Assembly (NCBI GenBank): GCA_963729115.1
Contig: CAVSMR010000003.1
Span: forward strand, 930,001-994,000
Source: Actinophytocola sp963729115
Lineage (GTDB): Bacteria; Actinomycetota; Actinomycetes; Mycobacteriales; Pseudonocardiaceae
Direction of reading: 5' to 3'
DNA length: 64,000 nt
Position 1 is the first letter of the stretch. Each line of letters starts with the position of its first letter. A program made the position numbers and the translations under genes. The notes under the pieces were generated by a model. That model was given only the letters and a program-made list of their open reading frames with translations, ran no database searches and was not told the DNA's origin. Below are positions 48,550 through 56,101 of this stretch, piece by piece.

Positions 48550-50676
48550 GTGACCAGTGCAGACAACGGTGTGGCAGGGCAGGCCGAAGGTGTGGAGGAC
48601 GTGCCGGCGGAGGTCCGGGAACGGCACGGCGCGCTCGCCGAGGAGATCAACGGCCACCGCTTCCGCTACTACGTGCTCGACTCGCCGACGATCTCCGACG
48701 GCGAGTTCGACGTGCTGTGGCACGAGCTGCTCGGCATCGAGGAGAAACACCCCGGCCTGGTCACTCCGGACTCGCCGAGCCAGCAGGTCGGCGGCACGTT
48801 CTCCACGGTGTTCACCGCGGTCGACCACCTGGAGCGGATGCTCAGCCTGGACAACACGTTCGACGCCGACGAGCTGGGCGCGTGGGTCGACCGGGTGGAG
48901 AAGGAGCTCGGCCCGACCTCGTACCTGTGCGAGCTCAAGATCGACGGCCTCGCGATCAACCTGCTCTACGAGGACGGCCGCCTGGTCCGCGGCCTGACCC
49001 GCGGCGACGGGCGCACCGGCGAGGACGTCACGCTGAACGTCCGCACGCTCGACGACGTGCCGGTGAAGCTGACCGGTACCAAGGAGTTCCCGGTGCCCAA
49101 GCTCGTCGAGGTGCGCGGCGAGGTCTACTTCCGGCTCGCCGACTTCGAGGAGCTCAACGCCCGGCTGGTCGAGGCCGGCAAGCCCGCGTTCGCCAACCCG
49201 CGCAACACGGCGGCGGGTTCGTTGCGGCAGAAGGATCCCAAGGTCACCGCGAGCCGCAAGCTCCGGCTGATCTGCCACGGGTTCGGCAAGCGGGAGGGCT
49301 TCGAGCCGGCGCGGCAGTCCGACGCGTACCGGGCGCTGGCCGCGTGGGGCCTGCCGGTGTCGCCGCACACCAAGATGATCGACTCACGCGACGAGCTGTT
49401 CGCGCACATCGAGTACTGGGGCGCGCACCGCCACGACGTCGAGCACGAGATCGACGGCATCGTGGTCAAGGTCGACGAGGTCGCCAAGCAGCGCCGGCTG
49501 GGCACCACCTCGCGCGCGCCGCGCTGGGCGATCGCCTACAAGTACGCGCCGGAGGAGGCCACCACCACGTTGCTGGACATCCAGGTCAACGTGGGGCGTA
49601 CCGGCCGGGTCACGCCGTTCGCGGTGATGGAGCCGGTCAAGGTCGCGGGCTCGACGGTGGCGATGGCCACGCTGCACAACGCGAGCGAGGTCCGGCGCAA
49701 GGGCGTGCTGATCGGCGACCGGGTGGTGATCCGCAAGGCCGGCGACGTCATCCCCGAGGTGCTGGGCCCGGTGGCGGACGCGCGGGACGGCTCCGAGCGC
49801 GAGTTCTCGATGCCGGCCACCTGCCCGTCCTGCGGCACGACGCTGGCGTACGAGAAGGAGGGCGACGCCGACATCCGCTGCCCCAACGCGTACGGCTGCC
49901 CCGGGCAGCGCAAGGAGCGGCTGTCCTACATCGCGGGCCGCTCGGCGCTGGACATCGAGGTGCTGGGCTACGAGGCCGCGGCGGCGCTGATCGACGGGGG
50001 CGTGCTGCACGACGAGGGCGACCTGTTCGACCTCGACGAGGCAGGGTTGCTCGAGGCGGAGTTGTTCCGTACCAAGGCGGGCGCGCTGTCGGCGAACGGG
50101 CAGAAGCTGCTGGCCAACCTCGACACCGTCAAGACGCGTCCACTGTGGAAGGTCCTGGTCGCCCTGTCGATCCGGCACGTCGGCCCCACCGCGGCGCGGG
50201 CGCTCGCGCAGGAGTTCGGCTCGATTCCGCGGATCATGGCGGCGTCCGAGGAGGAGCTGGCGGCCGCCGAGGGCGTGGGCCCGACGATCGTCACGGCGAT
50301 CCAGGAGTGGTTCGCGACGGACTGGCGGCGCGAGATCGTGGCGAAGTGGGAGGCTGCCGGCGTCCGCATGGCGGAGGAGCGCGACGCGTCGATCCCGCGC
50401 AACCTGGACGGCCTGTCCATTGTGGTCACCGGCAGCCTGCAGACGTTCTCGCGCGACGAGGCCAAGGAGGCCATCCTGGCGCGCGGCGGCAAGGCGGTCG
50501 GCTCGGTGTCGAAGAAGACCGCGTTCGTGGTCGTCGGGGACTCGCCGGGCTCGAAGCACGACAAGGCGGTGCAGCTGAAGGTGCCGGTCCTGGACGAGGA
50601 CGGCTTCCGGGTACTGCTGGACCGAGGCCCGGAGGCGGCGACGGAGGTGGCCACCATCGGCGCGGACGATGAGTGA
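48550..50676 (+). CDS. ligA: NAD-dependent DNA ligase LigA
   Basis: This 708-residue LigA is full length. Domain Ia carries the NMN-contact tyrosines (HRFRYYVLDSPTISDGEFD). The adenylated lysine is Lys130 in CELKIDGLAIN, and the OB fold follows. The Cys4 zinc finger (CPSC...CPNAYGCPGQ), HhH repeats (FGSIPRIMAASEEELAAAEGVGP) and C-terminal BRCT domain (TGSLQTFSRDEAKEAILARGGKAVGSVSKKT) complete it. It seals nicks in replication and repair. The GTG start appears leaderless. The downstream GNAT gene overlaps its end by 8 bp. Confidence 0.97.
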   Translation: MTSADNGVAGQAEGVEDVPAEVRERHGALAEEINGHRFRYYVLDSPTISDGEFDVLWHELLGIEEKHPGLVTPDSPSQQVGGTFSTVFTAVDHLERMLSLDNTFDADELGAWVDRVEKELGPTSYLCELKIDGLAINLLYEDGRLVRGLTRGDGRTGEDVTLNVRTLDDVPVKLTGTKEFPVPKLVEVRGEVYFRLADFEELNARLVEAGKPAFANPRNTAAGSLRQKDPKVTASRKLRLICHGFGKREGFEPARQSDAYRALAAWGLPVSPHTKMIDSRDELFAHIEYWGAHRHDVEHEIDGIVVKVDEVAKQRRLGTTSRAPRWAIAYKYAPEEATTTLLDIQVNVGRTGRVTPFAVMEPVKVAGSTVAMATLHNASEVRRKGVLIGDRVVIRKAGDVIPEVLGPVADARDGSEREFSMPATCPSCGTTLAYEKEGDADIRCPNAYGCPGQRKERLSYIAGRSALDIEVLGYEAAAALIDGGVLHDEGDLFDLDEAGLLEAELFRTKAGALSANGQKLLANLDTVKTRPLWKVLVALSIRHVGPTAARALAQEFGSIPRIMAASEEELAAAEGVGPTIVTAIQEWFATDWRREIVAKWEAAGVRMAEERDASIPRNLDGLSIVVTGSLQTFSRDEAKEAILARGGKAVGSVSKKTAFVVVGDSPGSKHDKAVQLKVPVLDEDGFRVLLDRGPEAATEVATIGADDE

Positions 50677-51169
50677 GATCACCATCCGCCCGGCGCACCC
50701 GGACGAGTACGCGGCGGCCGGCCGGCTGACCGTGGACGCGTACCGGGCGAGCGGCTACCTGGAGGCGGAGACGCCGTACGCCCTCAAGCTCGCGGACGCG
50801 GCAACCCGTGCCCGCGAGGCGGAGCTGTGGGTGGCGGTGGACGAGGGAGGTGCGGTCCTGGGCACGGTGACGATGGCCCCGCCGACGTCGGGATGGGCCC
50901 AGGTGGCCGGCCCGGCGGACCTGGAGTTCCGCATGCTGGCGGTGTCCGCCACCGCCCGCGGCCGAGGCATCGGCGAGGCCCTGACGAGAGCCGTAATCGA
51001 CCGCACGACGGAGCTGGGCCTGACCGGCGTAGTGCTGAGCAGCTCCACGCAGATGACCTCAGCCCACCGGATCTACGAACGCCTGGGCTTCCACCGCACC
51101 CCCGCCAAGGACTGGCACCCCACCCCAGAAACGAACCTACTGACCTACCGCCTAAACCTAACCCCCTAA
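50669..51169 (+). CDS. GNAT family N-acetyltransferase
   Basis: This 166-residue GNAT has the acetyl-CoA loop LAVSATARGRGIGEALTRAVID (motif A, R-G-x-G-I-G). VVLSSSTQMTSAHRIYERLGFHRTP is the C-terminal part. ATG 50669 overlaps ligA by 8 bp, so it is co-translated. The last 60 or so codons use many codons ending in A (CTA, GTA, AGA) unlike the rest of the window. A second, high-GC copy of its final 17 codons lies at 51371. The substrate is unknown. Confidence 0.9.
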   Translation: MSEITIRPAHPDEYAAAGRLTVDAYRASGYLEAETPYALKLADAATRAREAELWVAVDEGGAVLGTVTMAPPTSGWAQVAGPADLEFRMLAVSATARGRGIGEALTRAVIDRTTELGLTGVVLSSSTQMTSAHRIYERLGFHRTPAKDWHPTPETNLLTYRLNLTP

Positions 51170-51190
51170 CCCCACCCCATCGGCAGGCCC

Positions 51191-51360
51191 GCGAGTCCCC
51201 CGTTCTGGACCGCGAGTCCCCGGTTCAGAACCCCGAGTCCCCCGTTAGAGCCCGCGACTCGCACGGCTGGATCGGGGACTCGCCGGGCTGGAACGGGGGA
51301 CTCGCGGGGTTGGAACGGGGGACTCGCGGGGTCGGAACAGGGGCTCGCCGGGCTGGAACA
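51191..51360. repeat. Inverted cluster of 21-22-bp repeats (GCGAGTCCCCCGTTC family)
   Basis: Three units run forward (GCGAGTCCCCCGTTC and variants, 51191-51252). Four units then run in reverse (GAACGGGGGACTCGC and variants, about 51270-51360). Forward and reverse cores are exact 15-base complements, for example 51191-51205 with 51291-51305, so very stable hairpins can form. The cluster is between convergent genes. The same family occurs at 55846-56086. Confidence 0.85.
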
Positions 51361-51370
51361 GGCCCCGGAC

Positions 51371-51421
51371 AAGGACTGGCGTCCCACGCCGGAGACGAAC
51401 CTGCTGACCTCCCGCCTGGAC
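51371..51421 (+). pseudogene. Decayed duplicate of the GNAT gene 3' end
   Basis: This stretch matches 51107-51157 of the GNAT gene at about four of five bases. It encodes KDWRPTPETNLLTSRLD against KDWHPTPETNLLTYRLN in the real gene. It has no start codon or upstream coding frame. Its codons are high-GC like the rest of the genome, whereas the functional copy uses unusual A-ending codons here. Confidence 0.75.
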
Positions 51422-51510
51422 CCTCCGCCTGGACCCTCCGGCCCGGCCCGGCTCGGCCCATCGGCTCGCCCGGCCGGCAGCGCCTGGTCCGCGTGCGGCA
51501 GGTTCTGGAG

Positions 51511-51590
51511 GGAGCCAGTCGGTCGCGTCAGCCTGAGGGCGCGACGGCGATGGTCCCGCGAGGTGCGGGTTCCGGGCCATGCGGCGGCCC
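51511..51590 (-). pseudogene. Decayed duplicate of the ACT-gene 3' end
   Basis: About 80 bp match the 3' end of the ACT-domain gene (from about 51628). The shared segment on + is GTCGCGTCAGCCTGA. The copy has a one-base deletion that shifts its frame, then reads TIAVAPSG-stop where the real gene reads IIAVVLSG-stop. Between this copy and the GNAT-end copy (51422-51510) I see no feature, and the same is true of 51591-51644. Confidence 0.7.
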
Positions 51591-51644
51591 ACCCTGCCAG
51601 CAGCCCCGGTCCGCGAGCGCCGGAGCCGAAGCCAGCTGGTCGCG

Positions 51645-52298
51645 TCAGCCTGACAGTACGACCGCGATGATCCCCGCCAGGTGCGCGAGCCGGGCCACCT
51701 CGGCGGCCCGGAACATCGGCCCGCCCGGCCGGCCCACCAGCAGCACCCGGTCCGGCTTGCCCAGGGGAGTGGCGGCCAGCTCGGTGCCCAGCTCCCGCCA
51801 GGTTTCCGGCACCCACGCCTCCTCGCCGTCGAGCACCGTCGCCCGGGCCAGGGGCAGCCACGGCAGGTCCAGAGTGCGCAGCTGCGGCGCCGCCGTGCTC
51901 GCGGTCAGCGTCTCCGCGCCGCCCTCGGCCGGGCCGACGACCAGCGCCCAGCCCGCCCGGATGATCCGCGGCACGCCTTCGGTGAAGATCGTCAGGCCCT
52001 CGTCCGGCTGGGCGGCGACCTCCTCCACCAGCTCTAACTCACGGTGCGTGTCCAGCACCCCCGCGTAGGGGCGCACCGCGTCGACCTCCACGTCCTCGAC
52101 CGACTCGGCGGCGGTGATCAGCACGTCCGGCAGCCGGCCCTTCGGCAGCTCCACCACGAGGTCGTCGATCGCCGTGCCGGAGGTCCGTTCCACGACATCC
52201 ACGCTCAGGATGTCCGCACCGATGTGCCCGAGAGCGGACGCTACCGCGCCGAGCGCACCCGGCCGGTCCGGTAGCTGCACTCGGATCAGGAAGGACAA
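51645..52298 (-). CDS. ACT-domain amino-acid-binding protein (Rv3013-like)
   Basis: I start at TTG 52298 (LSFLIRVQLPDRPG) because AGGAGG is 8 bp upstream; the TTG two codons earlier is too close to it. The 217-residue protein begins with an ACT domain (VQLPDRPGALGAVASALGHIGADILSVDVVERTSGTAIDDLVVELP). A second domain of unknown fold follows, with WLPLARATVLDG and LGKPDRVLLVGRPGG. ACT domains bind amino acids to regulate enzymes or genes. Placement next to gatC, divergent, as in M. tuberculosis, hints at a link to amino-acid status and tRNA amidation. That is speculative. Confidence 0.87.
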   Translation of the reverse strand: MSFLIRVQLPDRPGALGAVASALGHIGADILSVDVVERTSGTAIDDLVVELPKGRLPDVLITAAESVEDVEVDAVRPYAGVLDTHRELELVEEVAAQPDEGLTIFTEGVPRIIRAGWALVVGPAEGGAETLTASTAAPQLRTLDLPWLPLARATVLDGEEAWVPETWRELGTELAATPLGKPDRVLLVGRPGGPMFRAAEVARLAHLAGIIAVVLSG

Positions 52299-52533
52299 GG
52301 CCAACGCCTCCTGCTACTCGGTGGTGACGTCGCGTCACTGCCGGTGTCGATCTCGTTGCCGGCCGACGATTGTCGCAGACGTCAGCATGCCGCTACAGCA
52401 GGCGTCCACACCACGGGATCGGCGAGCCTGTGACCAGCTTGCCACCTCGATAACCCGTTCGGGCCGGGACCGAGGCAGGAAATAGACTTCGACCCTCAGA
52501 CAACCCGAACGCAATACCCAGGGAGTTCGTCCG
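52299..52533. other. Divergent regulatory region between the ACT gene and gatC
   Basis: This 235-bp gap has both 5' ends. A 6-bp inverted repeat with a 3-nt loop (GTGACG-TCG-CGTCAC) is at 52324-52338, close to the ACT start, and could be an operator or attenuator. Toward gatC the sequence becomes less GC-rich (around 52480-52510), where the promoter probably lies. I see no riboswitch or small ORF. Confidence 0.4.
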
Positions 52534-52833
52534 GTGCCCAACATCTCCCGCGACGAGGTGGCCCACCTCGCGCGACTGGCCAGGCTAGCCGTCACCGACG
52601 CCGAGCTGGACAAGTTCGCCGGCCAGCTGGACGTGATCCTGCAGTCGGTGGCCCGGGTCAGCGAGGTCGCGGCCGACGACATCCCGCCGACCTCGCACGC
52701 CGTGCCGCTGCGCAACGTCTTCCGCGCCGACGAGCCGCGCCCCGGGCTGACCCAGCAGGAGGCCCTGGCCGGCGCGCCGGCCGTCGAGGACGGGCGCTTC
52801 CGCGTGCCGCGGATCCTGGGGGAACAGGCATGA
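52534..52833 (+). CDS. gatC: Aspartyl/glutamyl-tRNA amidotransferase subunit C
   Basis: This 99-residue GatC has the expected helical hairpin (ISRDEVAHLARLARLAVTDAELDKFAGQLDVILQSVARV) and the extended tail with DEPRPGLTQQEALAGAP. It wraps GatA and GatB in the GatCAB complex that turns Glu-tRNA(Gln) and Asp-tRNA(Asn) into the correct amidated tRNAs. GTG 52534 has CAGGGAG upstream. Its stop overlaps the gatA start by 4 bp. Confidence 0.96.
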   Translation: MPNISRDEVAHLARLARLAVTDAELDKFAGQLDVILQSVARVSEVAADDIPPTSHAVPLRNVFRADEPRPGLTQQEALAGAPAVEDGRFRVPRILGEQA

Positions 52834-54347
52834 GCGAGCTGACCAGGATGACCGCGGCCGGCCTGGCCGCGAAGATCCACACCGGCGAGGTCTCCGCCGT
52901 CGAGGTCGCCCAGGCGCACCTGGACCGCATCGCCGCCATCGACGGGACCGTGCACGCCTTCCTGCACGTCGACACCGAGGGCGCGCTCGCCGCCGCCCGG
53001 GCGGTCGACGAGGACGTCGCCGCTGGTCGGCCCGTCGCCTCGCCGCTCGCCGGGGTGCCGCTGGCGCTCAAGGACGTCTTCACCACCAAGGGGATCCCGA
53101 CCACGGTCGGCTCCAAGATCCTCGAGGGCTGGGTGCCGCCGTACGACGCGACCGTCACCCGCAAGCTGCGCGAGGCGGGCGTCGTCGTACTCGGCAAGAC
53201 GAACATGGACGAGTTCGCGATGGGCTCCTCCACGGAAAACTCCGCGTACGGGGTAACCCACAACCCGTGGGACCTCGACCGGATCCCGGGCGGCTCGGGC
53301 GGTGGCTCGTCGGCGTCGCTCGCCGCGTTCGAGGCGCCGCTCGCGATCGGCACCGACACCGGGGGCTCGATCCGCCAGCCCGCCTCGGTCACCGGCACGG
53401 TCGGCGTCAAGCCGACCTACGGCGGCGTCTCCCGCTACGGGCTCGTCGCGTTCTCGTCCTCGCTCGACCAGGGCGGGCCGTGCGCGCGCACGGTGCTCGA
53501 CGCGGCCCTGCTGCACGAGGTCATCGGCGGGTACGACCCGATGGACTCGACGTCCATCGACGAACCCGTGCCGCCCGTGGTGACCGCGGCCCGCGAGGGC
53601 GCGGCCGGTGACCTGTCCGGCGTGCGCGTCGGCGTGGTGCGGGAGTTCACCGGCGAGTGGTACCAGGACGGCGTGCTCCGCTCGTTCCAGCAGGCGGTCG
53701 AGACGCTGCGCGGGCTCGGCGCGGAGATCGTCGAGGTGTCCTGCCCGCACTTCGACTACGCGCTGCCGGCGTACTACCTGATCGCGCCGAGCGAGTGCTC
53801 TTCGAACCTCGCCCGGTTCGACGCGATGCGCTACGGGCTGCGGGTCGGCGACGAGAACGGCAACAGCGCCGAGCAGGTCATGGCGCTCACCCGGGAGGCC
53901 GGCTTCGGCGAGGAGGTCAAGCGCCGCGTCATGATCGGCACCTACGCGCTGTCGTCGGGCTACTACGACGCCTACTACGGCCAGGCGCAGAAGGTTCGCA
54001 CGCTGATCACGAACGACTTCACGGCGGCGTTCGCGGACGTGGACGTGCTCGTCTCGCCGACCACGCCGACCACCGCGTTCCGCATCGGCGAGCGCGTGGA
54101 CGACCCGGTGGCCATGTACCGCGCGGACCTGTGCACGATCCCGGCGAACCTGGCCGGCACCCCCGCCCTGAGCGTTCCATGTGGACTGTCTGATGAGGAC
54201 GGTCTGCCGGTCGGCCTGCAGGTCATGGCGCCGGCGTTGCAGGAACAGAGGATGTACCGCGTGGCCGCCGCCTACGAGGCTGCCCGCGACACCGCCGACG
54301 GCGGCCCGTTGATCAACCGCGTCCCGCAGCTGGAGGTCGCCCGATGA
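52830..54347 (+). CDS. gatA: Aspartyl/glutamyl-tRNA amidotransferase subunit A
   Basis: This 505-residue amidase-signature enzyme has the catalytic triad elements: Lys in ALKDVFTTKG, the cis-Ser in GGSGGGSSAS and the nucleophile Ser in TDTGGSIRQPAS. It releases ammonia from glutamine for the GatB kinase/transfer site. ATG 52830 overlaps gatC by 4 bp and its stop overlaps gatB by 4 bp. Unlike M. tuberculosis as I recall it, no pfkA gene interrupts the operon. Confidence 0.97.
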   Translation: MSELTRMTAAGLAAKIHTGEVSAVEVAQAHLDRIAAIDGTVHAFLHVDTEGALAAARAVDEDVAAGRPVASPLAGVPLALKDVFTTKGIPTTVGSKILEGWVPPYDATVTRKLREAGVVVLGKTNMDEFAMGSSTENSAYGVTHNPWDLDRIPGGSGGGSSASLAAFEAPLAIGTDTGGSIRQPASVTGTVGVKPTYGGVSRYGLVAFSSSLDQGGPCARTVLDAALLHEVIGGYDPMDSTSIDEPVPPVVTAAREGAAGDLSGVRVGVVREFTGEWYQDGVLRSFQQAVETLRGLGAEIVEVSCPHFDYALPAYYLIAPSECSSNLARFDAMRYGLRVGDENGNSAEQVMALTREAGFGEEVKRRVMIGTYALSSGYYDAYYGQAQKVRTLITNDFTAAFADVDVLVSPTTPTTAFRIGERVDDPVAMYRADLCTIPANLAGTPALSVPCGLSDEDGLPVGLQVMAPALQEQRMYRVAAAYEAARDTADGGPLINRVPQLEVAR

Positions 54348-55843
54348 CCGCCCCCGCCGTCCTCGACTACGACGAGGTCATCGAGCGCTTCGACCCGGTG
54401 CTCGGGCTCGAGGTGCACGTCGAGCTGAACACGAACACGAAGATGTTCTGCGGCTGCCCGACCGCGTTCGGCGCCGAGCCGAACACGCAGGTCTGCCCCG
54501 TGTGCCTCGGCCTGCCCGGGTCGCTGCCGGTGGTCAACGGCAAGGCCGTCGAGTCGGCGATGCGCATCGGGCTCGCGCTCGGCTGCGGGATCGCCGACTG
54601 GTGCCGGTTCGCGCGGAAGAACTACTTCTACCCGGACATGCCGAAGAACTTCCAGACCTCCCAGTACGACGAGCCGATCGCGTTCAACGGCGTGCTGAAC
54701 CTGGAGCTCGCGGACGGCACGGTCGTCGAGGTCGGCATCGAGCGCGCGCACATGGAGGAGGACACCGGCAAGTCGCTGCACGTGGGAGGCGCGACGGGGC
54801 GCATCCATGGCGCCGAGCACTCGCTGCTGGACTACAACCGCGCCGGGGTGCCGCTGATCGAGATCGTCACCAAGCCCATCACCGGCACCGGCGCCCGCGC
54901 GCCGGAGGTGGCGCGCGCGTACGTGACCGTGCTGCGGGACCTGCTGCGCGCGCTGGACGTGTCGGACGTGCGCATGGACCAGGGCTCGCTGCGCTGCGAC
55001 GCGAACGTGTCCCTGATGCCGCGCGGTACCACCGAGTTCGGCACGCGCACGGAGACGAAGAACGTCAACTCGCTGCGCAGCGTCGAGCGCGCGGTGCGCT
55101 ACGAGATGACCCGGCAGGCGGCGGTGCTCACCGGCGGTGGCTCGATCCTGCAGGAGACGCGTCACTTCGACGAGGCCACCGGGACGACGTCCGCCGGGCG
55201 GCGCAAGGAGACCTCGGAGGACTACCGGTACTTCCCGGAGCCGGACCTGGTGCCCATGGCGCCGTCGGCGGAGTGGGTGGAGAAGCTGCGCGCGACGCTG
55301 CCGGAGATGCCGTGGCAGCGGCGCAAGCGGATCCAGGCGGACTGGCAGCTGTCGGACCTGGAGCTGCGCGACCTGGTGAACGCGGGGGCCATCGACCTCG
55401 TTGCGTCCACTGTGGACGCAGGTGCGTCGCCGGCCGAGGCCCGCGCGTGGTGGGTCAACTACCTCTCGCAGGAGGCGAACTCGCGCGGCGTGGAGCTGGG
55501 CGAGCTGCCGATCACGCCGGGCCAGGTCGCGCGGGTGGCGGCCTTGGTGTCGTCGGGTGCGCTGACGAACAAGCTGGCCCGCGAGGCCGTGGACGGCGTG
55601 CTGGCCGGCGAGGGTGAGCCGGACGACGTCGTGGCCGCGCGCGGGCTGGCGGTCGTGTCGGACGACTCGGCCCTGTACGCCGCGATCGACGAGGCACTGG
55701 CCGCCCAGCCGGATGTGGCGGACAAGATCCGCGCCGGCAAGGTCGCCGCCGCGGGCGCGATCGTGGGCGCGGTCATGAAGGCGACCAAGGGCAAGGCGGA
55801 CGCCAAGCGAGTCCGCGAACTGATCCTCGAACGCTGCACCTAA
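54344..55843 (+). CDS. gatB: Aspartyl/glutamyl-tRNA amidotransferase subunit B
   Basis: This 499-residue GatB starts near a GLEVHVELNTNTKMFCGC motif. The zinc cysteines of that segment and VCPVCLG are present. GLPGSLPVVN and NYFYPDMPKNFQTSQY follow. The C-terminal helical/tail domain (ARVAALVSSGALTNKLAREAVDGVL) binds tRNA. It phosphorylates the mischarged glutamyl or aspartyl group and transfers ammonia to it. It ends the gatCAB operon. A repeat cluster begins immediately after its stop. Confidence 0.97.
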   Translation: MTAPAVLDYDEVIERFDPVLGLEVHVELNTNTKMFCGCPTAFGAEPNTQVCPVCLGLPGSLPVVNGKAVESAMRIGLALGCGIADWCRFARKNYFYPDMPKNFQTSQYDEPIAFNGVLNLELADGTVVEVGIERAHMEEDTGKSLHVGGATGRIHGAEHSLLDYNRAGVPLIEIVTKPITGTGARAPEVARAYVTVLRDLLRALDVSDVRMDQGSLRCDANVSLMPRGTTEFGTRTETKNVNSLRSVERAVRYEMTRQAAVLTGGGSILQETRHFDEATGTTSAGRRKETSEDYRYFPEPDLVPMAPSAEWVEKLRATLPEMPWQRRKRIQADWQLSDLELRDLVNAGAIDLVASTVDAGASPAEARAWWVNYLSQEANSRGVELGELPITPGQVARVAALVSSGALTNKLAREAVDGVLAGEGEPDDVVAARGLAVVSDDSALYAAIDEALAAQPDVADKIRAGKVAAAGAIVGAVMKATKGKADAKRVRELILERCT

Positions 55844-55845
55844 CC

Positions 55846-56086
55846 CGCGAGTCCAACCCCCCGACCCCGCGAGTCCCCCGTTCCGGCGCGCGTGTCCCCG
55901 GTTCGGGCCCGCGTGTCCCCGGTTCCGGTCCCGCGTGTCCCCGGTTCCGGTCCGGCGAGCCCCCGGCCCGGGCGCGCGCGAGCGTCGGACTCGCGGGTCG
56001 CGAACGTTGGACTCGCGGGTCGGGGGGCGTTGGACTCGCGGGTTGGGAGGGTTGGACTCGCGGGTCAGGGGGGTTGGACTCGCGGT
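55846..56086. repeat. Second inverted repeat cluster of the GCGAGTCC family
   Basis: About six forward units (GCGAGTCCAACC, GCGAGTCCCCCGTTC, then three GCGTGTCCCCGGTTC variants) are followed by about five reverse units (GTTGGACTCGCGGGT variants) with 21-24-bp spacing. Forward and reverse units are complementary (for example GCGAGTCCAACC with GGTTGGACTCGC) and would fold into large stems. The region fills most of the 258 bp between gatB and the SARP gene. Confidence 0.85.
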
Positions 56087-56101
56087 TACCATTCGCGCGC
56101 G

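Noticed and set aside
51191..51360. Possible CRISPR array
   Set aside because: The units are adjacent without unique spacers, they invert midway, and no cas gene is present.
51225..51461. Short minus-strand frames in the repeat region
   Set aside because: They are translations of the repeats themselves and have no start site or conserved content.
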